Origin: Jaapia argillacea MUCL 33604
Taxonomy: Eukaryota > Basidiomycota > Agaricomycetes > Jaapiales > Jaapiaceae
Reading direction: 5' to 3'
Length of the DNA: 64,000 nucleotides
NCBI GenBank assembly: GCA_000697665.1
Contig: KL197723.1
Coordinates: forward strand, 190,213 to 254,212
Every line of letters starts with the position of its first letter. Positions within the stretch are counted from its first letter, which is position 1. The notes beneath the pieces are model-generated. The model saw nothing but the letters and a program-made list of their open reading frames with translations, did no database searches and was not told the origin of the DNA. Shown here piece by piece: positions 21,801 through 34,194 of this stretch. Position numbers and translations under genes: made by a program.

Positions 21801-22879
21801 ACACAAACTGTCACGAGGTGAAACAGTACATTTACTCTGGTTTGATGGTGAGGATCGATGTGAAGTATGGCATCTCAACAGCGCCGCCGAGTGCCACGAG
21901 GGTGATAGAATAGGTCACGATGACAACGAGACGGTGACTTGGGGAATCGACAGAAGTTTGGTTTTCGAGTTTTCCAGACTCTTTGGGGTTTTTGCTAGGA
22001 GTGTGCGGGAGGGAGCACGTCTTCGAGGGCTTTCAGGCTCGGACTAGAATCACGGGCTTCAAGCTTCTGGTTTGCGCAAATATTTTGGCAGGGTTTCTGT
22101 CGGTTGAGGGTGTTTAGACGCAAGTTGTACCATGTATAAATAGGTGCTTCGAAGGCATGGAGTGGCGCTGGAAGATTGCCAACTCAGATTCCAAGCGATA
22201 GGGCTTGAATGCCTTTGACTCGTTCGGCGTACCCATTCCAAAGGCCAGGTAACTCGGTGAGTTCTATTCGTTGTCGACTCGAGGAACATCGGGAAGCATC
22301 AGGAAATTCGGCGAGGTTCAGATGTGGAGCAAGGCCATTATCTCGCATAGAGCAAGTATTGCGGGGGTACGGCTAATACGACTCGTGCCCGCTTGTTGAT
22401 CTGCTGGCCCTCAATGTAGAAGGAGAGGGGACTGCAAGTGGTAGCGGAGAGGCAAGGAAGGAGAAGGAAATGGATGTTCGGTACGAACGTACGTAACATT
22501 TCCTCTCTTCATCACCAGATAACAGTCGCCATCCTTCTCCTCTTCAGCGTCCTCCTCGCTGCACGAAATTGTCTACGTTCACCCCCTCCACATTTAGCGC
22601 CTTAGCTCTTACCCTCACCCCAGCCCTCGCCCAGCAGCGAAAGGACCACATACGGGAGATAGAGGTCGTGTGCTCCGTATCTCAATTTGTCTCCAAAATT
22701 CCCACAATAGGAAGAGCCCTGACGATCTTTACGTCAACGCTTCCTTCAAAAAACACGCAAAAAGTCGCGTTGAGGGTTCTGTCTTTTACGTGGCTTTCTC
22801 CTCCTTGCACAAAACCCCTTAGCCCTCCGTATCTTTCTTACTTGTCCCCTTGTCTCTTGCTCTCAACAGCGAAGCAAGG
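18801..22879. other. Gene-poor stretch of about 4 kb
   Basis: Only short frames occur here (for example plus 19242-19676 with a true ATG, plus 19794-20033, minus 21267-21650 without ATG). None shows a domain, signal peptide or convincing exon pattern. The stretch near 20120-20340 on the minus strand reads like a coding exon ending in GTGAGT but has no partners. It may hold worn-out genes or old repeats that cannot be identified by eye. Confidence 0.45.
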
Positions 22880-25800
22880 ATGAGTGCCCAAGCGCCTGGG
22901 TTACGCCAGCGAGTCGCCTCGGCGAACGGAACGGGGAATGGACATGTCAAAGGAGTTGGCAAGGCTAACGACGCTCACGACAAGCACGATGGAGTTGATG
23001 ATAAGGCGACGAATATCCGACGAGAAGAGGTCGTGTGGGGCAAGACACCCTCTGGCGAAGGTCCGCTCCTCCCCCTCCCCGTTGTCGTGCGACCTAACTA
23101 ACCTCTTGTGACTTCCGTTCCAGTCTTCCGTGTACCCACAACCCATGACGTTCTAACCTCCCTCTTCCATCCCTCCCACCCCAAATCCCACCTTGACATA
23201 CTCTCTCTCTCCCTTCTCGGCCTCCAAATCGTCCTCTACTTCGTTCTCCCTGTCTCATCTCGTTCAGCTTTCTTCCTGACTTACTTCGCATTTTGGCGTC
23301 TGTCATACGACTTGGGTCTGGGATGGGTCTTGACCAAGCAAAGTAAGAGAAAGTGGATCGTGAGAGAGGTGCAGAGGAGGGGATGGTTTGATGAGGAGAA
23401 GCGGCCGAAGGTTGCTCAGTGGGTTAGGAACCAGGTCGAGGGGAAATGTGGAGTGGGGTGTAAGGAGCTCCCCGTTGAGTACAATGCTTGGTTGTTGTTC
23501 AGGCAGTTGGTGGATATTATTTTGCTCAAGTAAGTGATGGGTTCTCTCGAGGTACTTTAGATACTGATCTGTGAACGCGTATACGCAGCGACTTCTTGGC
23601 CTATTGCATGTTTGCTTTTTCTTGCTTCAGAGTCCCAAACAACTTGAGCTTAGGAGTTCATATCATGAGGTTCGTTTCTTTCCGCCTCGCTACCCCAGCC
23701 TAACCACTTTCACCTTTTCCCCTACCGAACTAATGTACACCTTCTCCAGATGGGCAGGAGGCATCCTCCTAATCTCCTTCAACCTCTGGGTAAAAACCGA
23801 AGCACACGCAGTCGTCAAGGATTATGGTTGGTACTGGGGCGACGTCTTCTTCCAACGGGGTGCTTTGGTATTTGACGGGGTGTTTGAGTTGGCGCCTCAT
23901 CCTATGTATAGTGTTGGTAAGTGGGTTTTTGATTTGGGGCATTTCCGATGATATTGCCTCAATTATTGCTTCCCGACGCGAATGGCTCGCTGAACCCTTT
24001 TTCTTTCCGCTATAGGTTATGCAGGCTACTACGGCCTCTCGCTCATAGTCGGCTCTTACCCTGTGCTTTTTGTGAGCCTCGCAGCTCATGCCGCGCAATT
24101 TGGATTTTTGGTTGGGTTTGAAAATCCTCGTGAGTCCCTCCTTTTGTTCCTATGCTTCAGTTTCTCTCGTTTGCTTCGTATCTGGCGAGTGGTTTTGCGT
24201 TATTGGTTTGTTTCGTGTCTGCGATTTTTTTGGTTTCGTTGCGGGATCTGGTGTTGGATTTCTCGCTACTTCTATCCCCGTTTTTCGTTCTCCCAATTTA
24301 TGGGCTTCATCGGGCGCATATATCGACCTGTCAGCAAATATATTCCTGTTTCTATGGTTTTCGGATTTAGATTTTTCGAGGTGGATTCTTTTTCGGAGTC
24401 CTGGATGCACGTATATCGACCGTCACGAGTATTCTTCACTCAATATCTAAACGTCTTGTATCCATTTTTCTTGTGCGCGCTTATATTGACCATTCATCTC
24501 TTGTTGACTTTACGACGAATTCGCTTTGTCGTACTCTTCGGATTGTTGCCTCGAGTTTTCATCTTTAACCTCCACCGCTTTTTGGCGTCCGGGGACCCTG
24601 TTCCCTTTTATTTACTTTCTCTTCCCCTCCTCCCTTGAACTCGGCTGATCAGCCTCGTTGTAATGTCCTGTAGACATCGAGCGCACCTATGGCCAGCGTA
24701 AACCAATCGCACACCGCACACCTCTCTTCAACCACTCGCGCAAGGTCTCATCTGGTGATGAGTTATCTTCCTCCGAGCTTACCACCACGGGGTCATCGGG
24801 TGTCTCAGCGCCTGCACTCGCCAGAAAGCTCTCCAGTGTTGTAACACCCGGCGTTGACGGGAAGGTCCCAGCTCGCGGCCGCGCACTTAGCGACGTCAGC
24901 ACACCAGCCGCTACAGATGGCGATACCGCCACCGAGACCGATTTGGAGACTGAGACTGAGACTGAGGCGGGCACTGGAACTCAGAGTCCCGTTGAAGGAC
25001 ACGTCGCCAGTATCGAGCAGGTCTTGAATGGGAAGCCTCAGTTTGAAGTCGGATTTTCGGAAGGTCCTTCGTCTAGGAACTCCTTAGTTGGCGGGAAGAG
25101 GAGGAGGGAGATTGTTACGCAGCATGATCTTATGAACCGTTACTTCAGAAAGGATAGCATCTTCTTGTGGAATATTGATTTGATGCGGTATGTTGGTGCC
25201 CTCGTCCTCACAATTTCTTACTTATCTCTACCCGCAGGTCCTCCGACTTCCTCCTGACCCTACTACTATTTTACATCGTCACATTGACCATACTCCCCCC
25301 GCTCTCCCCTGCTGGTACTATCAGCCTCCACTTCGCACACTCGCTCGCCTGGGTTCTGTTTAACAGTTTCGGGTTGGGATGGGTGTTGAAAGAGCAGAGT
25401 GAGAGGAAGTGGTTTGTGAGGCATTTCTTGAAGCATTATCACTATCCCCAGGAGAGGGGTGCCGGTGGTAACGATGACAGAGGGAAGGCGGCGGTCCAGG
25501 AAGCGTTTGGGAATTGGAAGAATTTGTATAACCTGAGTTTGACGATGACTTATAGTGAGTTCTCTCCTTTTGTCTACATGATGATCGTCTTGTCATCGCA
25601 CCTCTTGGACCCTTACTGAGTGGCTTTTTGCGTTGAATAGCATCCTTCGTGTGTCTGGCGTGGAAGACCTATTCCATCCCCACCGATTGGACGGTCGGAG
25701 GTGAACTTCTAAGGCACACTCTGGGCGCCGTATGTACCCTTCCGCCCTCCTGCTGTCTTGTTCTCACTTTGACCTGAATCCGGCAGTTACTGGTTGGCTT

Positions 25801-27918
25801 GCACTTGTGGGCCACGAAAGAGTCGTTTGAGGTTCTTGGCGTTTTCGGTGCGTCCCTGAATATCTTTGGTTTAATGAAGTAAGGAAGCCTCATTGTCCGG
25901 CTGCGTGTAGGGTGGTTCTTTGGAGATTTCTTCATGGAAGAGTTCCCTGCCCATTTGGAGTATACTGGGATCTATCGGTATGTCTCACTCTCCATTTACG
26001 ACACTTTTCTTTACGTCTATCCTCCATCGCATCTTGATTGTTTCATTGAGATAACCTTTGTTTCATTTTCCACCTCATCGGACCGATTTCTGTTTTCGCT
26101 ATGCTGCACTCTGATCACCCTCCTGATATGCTATCTATCTGGGCTTTCAGCTACCTCAATAATCCCGAAATCATCTCCGGCGCCTCCTTCTTTGGCCTCG
26201 CCTTAATTAGCGGTAGCAAGTTGGTGTATGCTGTGGCTGTGATCCGTCATTTAAGCCATTGGTGGTTCTTGCGTTGTGTGGAAAAGTGCGTGGATTGCAA
26301 CATGTCTCTCATTTCCGCCTTGTGACTGGCACTGATTGATTGTTGATCGCTCTCGTGTCCCTGACGCGCATTTTATCGCTCCACGAATGACGCCCATAAT
26401 CGCCTTGCTGCATGCAACTCATCGACGTTTCATTATCGCCACGCCTGCTACCGTTCCTCCTCGACGTCTCCGACTTATTCATCATCAACCAACCACGCGG
26501 TACATCAGTCCCCATATGCGCAAATTGTACGGTGACTCCCTACGGAAAGAAGCCGGTTTCGTCAAGGTTATTAAAAAGGTCGCAAAGAAGAATGCGAGGC
26601 TTTTGGAATCCCGTGCAGGGAAGCATGCACCTGAGATTAAACGTGTAGCGAAGGAAGTTAAGGGGACATTCGATAAGGTTTACGGGGAGACTGCCGAAGT
26701 CGTGGAAGACTTTTTAGCAAAGTGTAAGTCCCGAGGATCCGCACTCCCGATGACCTTCTTTCTTATTGTCTTTTTCACTGACTGCGGTGTGATCGATTCA
26801 ACGACGTTATAGCCAAGCCGAGGATTTCGGAAGTGGTACAGGATACGAAAGTGTTGCTTCAGCAGTCCAGGGAAAAACTTGTCATCACGTACGTTGATTC
26901 TTTTCCATTGTTTCGGATATTTCGTGTGGTTTGTTGCTGAGTTGATCGATACCTTTGTTAGACGCGTTGCGAACGACTTGTCTTTGTACGACTGTGCCGA
27001 GTACGGGATCTTCATCGTTCCAAGTCACCATTCTGGATCTCTTCGCTTCCATCTGGGAGAGTTGATCACGGTCCAGTGGCAGGCACCCTGGAATCACTCT
27101 CGACGTGATTGGATTGGCATCTACAGGGTGAGTGCTTATTGTGCTTATTGTTCAAGCTTTGCATATTGCGACTCATCGGTACTAATAATGATTGATTATT
27201 CGGCGTCGGTGTGATAGGTTGGGGCTAACCAATCGAATCTCGTCACCAAAACATCGTCTTTGGGGATGTGGGTACCGGTTCATGATGAAGAATGGGACGG
27301 GGATATTCCGCTACACTTGAACAAGCCCGTCTCTCGCGGTCACCGATCGGAGGAGGGTGAAGTTGTATTCAAAGCCGGTGCTTTGCCATGGAAGACTGGG
27401 CGCTATGAGGTTCGTATTGCCTCCCATGTTTATATCACGCAACACCGTCCCTGATGCCACTTTTCCTCATGCTAGATTCGTTATCATCATGATGGCAAAT
27501 ACAACGTGATGGGTCTCAGCGAACCTTTTGAAGTGTACGGTCAGTACTAGCCGGCTGCCTATCTAGATACCGCACTTAAAGACTAACGTCTGCTTGCTCA
27601 GTCAATAAGCCGGCGGCGATGGAGTTCGGTTCCGTCAGGGATTGCCTTTTACACATCGTGCCACTCTGCTTGGATTCTGATCCTTCCCTGATTCCCACGT
27701 CAGCCAAGGAGGCTGAAGGGGTCATCAGTCATGAAGAGTCGGATGGTCGCGACCCCGATGATTTCCGGTTCTGGTCTGAGAGGCAGGCAAAGAGAATTTC
27801 GACAGCTATCAAACAGGCGTTTGATGTTGAGATCGCGCCGGAACTGGTCGTCGCTGACGCTAACCTTTCTGCTCTTGCGAATAGGATCCTTGTCTCGAAG
27901 GAGATATTGTCATCGTAA
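22880..27918 (+). CDS. CHO2: Phosphatidylethanolamine N-methyltransferase
   Basis: Seventeen exons give about 1,053 residues in a continuous frame (exon sum 3,162 bases). The enzyme transfers a methyl group from S-adenosylmethionine to phosphatidylethanolamine, the first step of phosphatidylcholine synthesis in the ER membrane. The two-repeat layout of fungal CHO2/PEM1 is visible. Each half has transmembrane segments and a WVL-QS-RKW motif (exon 2 and exon 7), and in both a GW-W/F-GD-FF motif precedes [10 protein letters not shown] (first half) or [16 protein letters not shown] (second half). PHMRKLYG follows. The acidic [12 protein letters not shown] linker in exon 6 is a variable loop. The C-terminal part after the membrane domains ([22 protein letters not shown]) is the soluble beta-rich region seen in fungal orthologues. 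Intron 5 (24130-24673) is unusually long. Confidence 0.95.
24130..24673 (+). other. Long intron 5 of CHO2
   Basis: The intron is 544 bases, about ten times the local norm. It begins GTGAGT and ends TGTAG. Its sequence is T-rich on the sense strand and makes a long open frame (24063-24638) that runs through from exon 5, but composition is typical of low-complexity intron DNA and no domain is visible. Confidence 0.75.
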
Positions 27919-28214
27919 ATATTGATTCCTTAGATATATTTCGCTAGAGGACACATGAACGGAGTTGTTTAATTCACACACCTTAACGATATGGTTGGGG
28001 AGTTCGATCGGTGCCAGTCGTACCAAAACATCACAAACAGTGTATTAGGAGGTATAAGAGCGAACAGGTCAGTGAAGGTCGCGATACTCAATCTATGGAA
28101 GGGATCGCATAGCTGCTGAGATGTCAGAGCTAGCATTAATGGTATTCAACAAATGATCAAAGTCTCGTAGTGGTAAGGAGCGGAAAAGTCCATGTCCATC
28201 AAGAAGGGAAGCAA

Positions 28215-29867
28215 TCAAAGGAACAGAAGGAAGGAGAACAGCAAGCATCCGAGGGCAAACATCGATGGCCTGAAATGGACACCAACAGAGGTGGATGTAG
28301 TCCCGGGTGCTGATCCCGATTTCGTGGAAGAACTGCTTGTTGATGGAGTAGGGCCGATGATACCAGTCGAAGCAGCTCCAGTGGCGTATGCCCGGATATA
28401 ATCAATCTCAAAGTAGGCATTGTCATATGTTGGACTCCCAGGACCCATTACGTTGTCGTTGTACTAGGTTACATGAGAATGTGATGAGCTTGAGAAGGAA
28501 AACGTAAGTATGGGGATGCAATACGCACGCAAATACCGTTGGGGTTACAAGTAGCATGGTAAGTCGAGTTCAATCCGGCCCTAGAGGATTCATCGTTGTG
28601 AATGAACTCAGACAAGATCTGCGGGCGGATCTGGGCTACTCACCAATCACCACAGAGCGTGATGTCCACGATAAGCTGTTGAGCGCCAAAGAACTGCGCC
28701 ATACTACAAGAAGTGGACGGATATGCAGCCGACGGATTCCCCCAGGTGGAAGGATCAACGGAGTTCGATGATGCGTTGATCGAAGCGGGTACATTTGCAC
28801 GCTGAGTAATTGATGAGTGGGTTGCTCACAGACGGAAAGCCGACGAACATACACTCCAGAACCATATACTGAGAACAACATACTCAGAGTTGTGCGATAA
28901 CAGGAAATCCGGGGGCAACTTACTATATACCGGAGCTTTCGAATTGAGTGGCCCAAACTCCACCGCCAGCTTGAGCGAACGCTGCGCCGAAACTATTCGG
29001 CTTTGTCTGATAAATTTTCAGTCACCTTCCTAGCTGCTTTCAAGGAAATTCTCACCTCGGCGACAGTGCAACCTTGACCGGTGCTACAGTCCACTTGAGT
29101 AGAAGTACCTGTTTGATCCGCAGGAGTGGTCTTAGTGCACCCAGCAGTCTGTCAACATACATCAGAATGGCGTCAACTGATAAGGACATGCAAACTTGCA
29201 GTGTGAAGAGCCATCTGATTATAAGTCATGAGGTTCACTCCCTCGATGATGTCAATTTCGCCTGGTTCGCACTGTCAAACACCTGCAGAAGCTGTACATG
29301 GCGTACCAACCTTGCTGTGGCCAGGTTTGCCCGCTTGTCCAAAACGCTGGCCAAACCTGAAAGTATGTGAGGATGTCGAAGTTGCCCGGCTATGTGGAGA
29401 GCAAGACATACCGAGCAACCATAGGGGAGATGGAGGAGGTCAATGATCCACACGCTGCCCACGGGGAAGTAGTCTTGTGTTTCGATCCGAACCTAGAGAG
29501 TCGAGCGATAAATTTCTTCGTCAAACAGCCATTTAAAAATGAAGTTACCGAGTTTCTCTTATAGTTGTAGGGAACGTTGGTCGTGTTGTCCACTTTGATG
29601 ATTGCATGACCAGCAGAGTTCACGTAGGCCAAGTGGTCCGCGGTTGCGTTGGTCTGGTTCACAAAGATAACGTCCCCTGCGCTTGGGATGAAACCTGGCC
29701 CGATGATAAAAGAAAGCAGAGTAGGTACCACTCGTCAAATTGTCGTAATTTCCATAAAAGTTCCATCCACTGAAAAAGTTCTGTCCCGAATAGTCGCGCA
29801 CAAGATTGTATGCTGTCGTAGCTGAGAACGACGAAGCTAGCAAAAGGGTTAGAAATGGGCCCTTCAT
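28215..29867 (-). CDS. GH16 endo-beta-glucanase, secreted, GPI-anchored
   Basis: Eleven exons (29867-29729, 29676-29549, 29492-29412, 29356-29311, 29261-29200, 29148-29056, 29006-28924, 28868-28853, 28801-28644, 28580-28529, 28463-28215) sum to 1,107 bases, giving 368 residues. A signal peptide (about 19 residues) precedes YNLVRDYSGQNFF, the usual start of fungal laminarinase-type GH16. The catalytic motif GEIDIIEG holds the nucleophile and acid/base glutamates, preceded by the substrate-cleft stretch VWPAFWTSG. Later blocks GVWATQFESSGIYIWFWS and CGDWAG...C are typical. A Ser/Thr-rich tail and a final hydrophobic segment suggest GPI attachment, so the enzyme probably works at the cell wall on beta-1,3/1,4- or 1,3/1,6-glucan. 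One intron is GC-AG and exon 8 has 16 bases. Confidence 0.92.
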
Positions 29868-32800
29868 CTTCGATCCAGGACGATGAACAAGAGAGGGGGG
29901 GTATCCTGTCGGTCAGTCGAGAAAGTCGTGGGGTGGGGACAAAGGTGATGAGTCGAGTTGGAGTTGGGGCCACCCCTTGCCGCCGCAGCGACCATCTGTG
30001 CCGCTGTTGCCATGTGCCACGGTGCTTCTCTCGCTTTCCCAAGTTCCCCAGGAGAGTCTGTACTTACCACCGTGGCTACTAAAGCTTGAGAAGCTCAAAA
30101 TGTCTTTTTATGCCCATCATGGCTAATTCGACCACAGGTTAACTAGGTTCCTTCCGACTCCACCTACCACAGGTCGTGACGGTTTTACCCAACATCGTAA
30201 TTGCGGTTGCTACAATGGTGACTCTGGGGAGCTCCTAGCACAGTGAGTGTGGGCCGCCATGCCTTTAGTCGGATTAACTTGCTAACGTTATCACGCGTGC
30301 CTTTCCAGCCTCATGTTCCCTATCAGCTCTACTCTGGACTGCAGGAACCCGCTCCTACCCTCACGTTCCTCGAACGGAACGAAAGGCTTACAGGCTTCAG
30401 CGAGTCAGATTTCCAGCCACCTAAAGAGCGCAATGAGCGGAAGCGTGGCAGGATAGTTTTACAAACAAATATCCTCGAGATCACACGGCTTCACCCTGCA
30501 GCGCCTATCATGCAAACAACCCAACTTCATTGGTAAGATCTTGGCACCTACATACGTGCCAGTGGGCGTGACTCATTGTCCTGACCCACGGCAGAACGAA
30601 TCTCACTGTCCACGGGCATCAGGGTCTCTTCTGCGCCACGCTATCATGGAGGCCCAGCATTTGCTCTGCCGTAAGGCGGGGCTAGCTTGAACTACAAACA
30701 CTATAGGTCCGGTCCAAGGACGGCGTGACTCTGACTTGCCTCTGACATCCATTCAGTAACCCTGAATGCTAATTCTCTCTTTAGTCGTTCCAGCGTTAGG
30801 GTCAGACGTGTATCCTGTCCAACAACATAAGATCACCTGCTCATATTGTGTACACGGGTTCCTGTCTCAGGGGTACCTTCAGAAGTTCAGTTTCATCCCC
30901 GCTTTTGTTTTTGATCGATCATCTGATAGTCCAGTGTTTGCGTTCTTCAGCATCCCTTTCTGCCCAACTTCATCGTCAGTTTTTGCAATCCTGTTGACTC
31001 TCGGAATTTATAGTAATTTATGCCCAGCTCAGCTCGTTTGTTCCCAGGGCCCCACAGTTACTCTCACCCTTCGGAAGTGCATAGCCACCGACTGGACGAG
31101 CGCTCTCAGCACGCTGAGGCGAACGCTTTGATGAAATTATTATCCAATACATCAATCAATTCCTTGTCTCCCTGACTCTTCATCTTCCGGAACCGATCAT
31201 TGAAGCGGTGCTGTTTAATATGCAATCTCCATATTTCTCATCCTGGCATCCTCTCAACCACCTGCCGTCTCATTGTATTCATGGATGAGGTCTACTGTGG
31301 AACCAGGCTGATCCCCGCGGCTCATCCTTCAAGAGATAGTCTTTTGCGATCTTATACAAACCAGAAAAGCCTTGTTGGCCTATCCATCGCCCGCCCATCG
31401 GGAATCCCGTTGGTAATTACGTGGATGGAATAACCTGGAACGAGCGTCTGGTAGACACCAAGGCTTTCTCGACAGTGTGAGATTATGGATCACCTGGACA
31501 CCTTTGTGGCCCGAACTATGGTACCTACTGCCACCGGCACCATTGTAGCCCGTACATCAGCTCAAGCCCTGGGATTATCCTATCGCGATCCAGTGGGTTG
31601 ACCAGGCCCTATACCATTCCAATAATCTCCTTTTCTCATGCCCCAAGTCATCGGAAGCGATCCTTGGCGGTGAGCGGTCTGTCTCCAATTCTCTCCGATC
31701 AAAAAGACAACTTACGATAAAGTTTGTGATCGACAGTCGCGGGTGTGATGGAGAACCACCTTGCTGGTCTTCATGACCCACTTTCATGATCCTATCAACT
31801 TTGGGGCTCGAGTCGTGAACACCATTGCTGCCATCCTCCTGCCGTGAGCCACGGGACATAGCTCGATCGCCACCTTCGCACCCACCCTGTTTTCTTCATT
31901 TCCCGAGCTTGCGGCGATATTCTCGGAGCCTTTGCCTCAGGTCGGCGCAAACATCTGCGAAGGGTTAAGAATTGGAGGATATACATTTGCGCCATAGCGG
32001 CCCGAGTAGTTCTTGTTGCTATGCGGACCAGCTGACGTCCACCACCACACTACTTATCGAGCTGCGCTTTGATATCGGGTGGGGGTGATACGTTAAACAT
32101 TATCTGCTCGCGGAAAGGGGATCGGAGTTTTGACTAAATGGATTACAGGTCGCAGCTTCTGGGCAAGTACGTATCTTTAAGCTGCTCGCGACCGAATACC
32201 GAGGGAGCGATATGGCTGGAACTTCATTTCGTCTGATGGCAATGGATTTCCCCGTAATTGCGGTGAAAATACTCATACTCCAATGAATGGTGCGCATCCC
32301 AGACAGATATAGGGCGATGACACGCATGAAACAGTTCTTCCTCGCGTCTAATTCGGGTTCTCATGCACAGCCATCCTTTATTACAATTCGCAGGAGGGGC
32401 AGGCATGACAGGTACTACATATAACCAGACGGAAGGCGCGCACGTGGAAAATCGAGTCCGCGAACCTTGTGATGGTAGAGGTCTGATCTTGTGCAACGCT
32501 GAAACCTTCGCGTTAACCAAGCTCGGCGTTCGTAACGCACTTCTCAGCTAGTGTCGTTATCAGATCGGGGCAAACTCGTCATTACCCTATTGCATGGCCT
32601 TCTCAATCTTCCATTCCCCCTAAAACTCGATGCGGTTCGCGGTGATATTCGGCTACCATGCGTGACTAGGCATGTTCTGTCGTTTTTACCGGACTTGACA
32701 GATAGGCAATCGTGGTTGGAGTGTCGTCGCATTCGCTCCATCCTTTCCCTATTGGGTTAGGTTACCAAACCTATTAGCCTCGGTACATGAAATCCACGTG

Positions 32801-32975
32801 TGAGGGTGCTTCACACTTCGACGGCTTTCATCGTAAAGGTCTCCCCTTTCCCTTGGATGGAAGCAGATGATTTGGACCAAATTAGACGCCACAAGCGTGT
32901 CACTGCCTATGGGTAATTGGGTTACAATCGCCTGCTTTCAAAATCGCGGGAACGACAAAGATGCCCGGGACTTGG
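29868..32975. other. Gene-poor stretch of about 3 kb
   Basis: No gene is supported. Candidates with true ATG (plus 30766-31131, minus 31575-31859) lack domains; the first has a weakly hydrophobic start. A TATA-like cataaaaag on the minus strand near 30104-30112 and a possible 5' leader intron (donor GTAAGT near 30068) may belong to the GH16 gene. The rest shows nothing recognisable. Confidence 0.45.
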
Positions 32976-32982
32976 TATAAAA
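32976..32982 (+). promoter_or_regulatory. TATA box candidate for the zinc-cluster gene
   Basis: The sequence tataaaa lies 83 bases before the ATG at 33065, in a spacing usual for TATA-containing fungal genes. Confidence 0.5.
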
Positions 32983-33064
32983 CCCCGCCCAATGCCCTCA
33001 CAGTGAGTACACAACTCACCCTCGCCGCCTTCGCACTTCCCCAAAACATTTGCCACTTACCAAG

Positions 33065-33437
33065 ATGAGCTCCTCACAGGTTCGTGTTGGAGTCTCTCTC
33101 CCTAATCCACCCCTGACGACTTTCTAGGCGAAAATCACCCAGTCGGGGGATCAACAAAATACTGAAGACACAGAGGAGCAACAGGCGACGAGAGTTCCCC
33201 GGAGAACTCCTATGGCCTGCCTGTTCTGCAGAGGTAGGATTTTTTTCATTTGATTTTGTCAGTTTTGACCAATTCACATCTTCAGGTCGCAAGCTGAAAT
33301 GTGACGGTCGATCCACCTGTGCGAACTGCAGCCGGCGAAATCTTCCATGCACCTATGCCTCTGTGTAAGTCAACCCCATTGGACTCATCTGTGATATTCT
33401 AACCCGCCATCCCCTCAGTTCGTCGCAGCAGTCGTAG
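33065..33437 (+). CDS. Minimal Zn(II)2Cys6 zinc-cluster protein
   Basis: Four exons (33065-33079, 33128-33233, 33286-33364, 33419-33437) give 72 residues. The C-terminal half is a Zn2Cys6 binuclear cluster of the Gal4 type: ACLFCRGRKLKCD followed by CANCSRRNLPC, with all six cysteines at the standard spacing C-x2-C-x6-C-x5-C-x2-C-x6-C. The N-terminal half is acidic and Gln-rich. No linker, coiled coil or regulatory domain follows; the chain ends nine residues after the cluster. Known family members are fungal transcription factors of several hundred residues, so this is an isolated DNA-binding domain that might compete with full-length factors. That role is inference. Confidence 0.82.
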
Positions 33438-34194
33438 GCTGAGATGACCCATTTTCTTACCGACTTGACTATCACGTTCTCGGGACTATTCTGGATATCA
33501 CTACTACCGCATTACCACACTAATTATTCTGAGGGCTTGTTTTGTATATATCGTCAGACAAAAGCGCTTCCACGCACTGCAGGAAGAATTGTGCTGCTAT
33601 CGTTCAGTTGACAGCACCCCTGTCGTCACTTGTCGATAATAACATAGAGTTTCGGTGTTTTGCTGAGGCCGGTGGGCACCGAATAGCGGTATTCCACCAA
33701 AGCCGGAGCCCTGAGCAATTCTCCAGTGTCTGGTGGGTAAGCCTGGAAGCGGGAAGCATGCAATTTAGCCTCGAGTCAACCTCCATCTGTTACATACAGA
33801 TTTCAAGACTCCTGCCGACCAGCCATACATAATCACCGCATACATCATAATCACAGTGATCACACCTTCTCCATGACGGCTGTCAGAAAAGCCTAGGGGA
33901 TACTGTAACTTTTCATAATCCCGCTTTCAAATGGTTCACCGAAAATTCGTCGTGCCTGTGATTTACTGATCTGAGGACACCTGCTTGAAACGGAAGGCAC
34001 AACGACAGCAGCAACTACGCCACGGGCACATACATCGCAGCACCTCCCGTGGCTCCACTCAAATCAGGCTTGACTCGTCGCAAGAGGATTGTACTACATA
34101 CAGCTGATCGTAGATCCTGAGGCATTGAAATTGGATAACTCCGTATCGATTTGCCCACGCCCAATGGGCTTCCTCATCTAACCTCCCGCTCACG
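33438..34194. other. Intergenic region
   Basis: Between the zinc-cluster gene and the ALKBH6-like gene. It should contain the 3' end of the former and the promoter of the latter. A plus-strand frame (33542-33832) lacks ATG and domains. Nothing else recognised. Confidence 0.5.

Noticed and set aside
24063-24638. Plus frame of 191 codons, very hydrophobic
   Set aside because: It is exon 5 of CHO2 reading through into the T-rich intron 5; hydrophobicity comes from the T content.
30766-31131. Plus frame of 121 codons with ATG and hydrophobic start
   Set aside because: No conserved pattern, no splicing, and composition looks non-coding.
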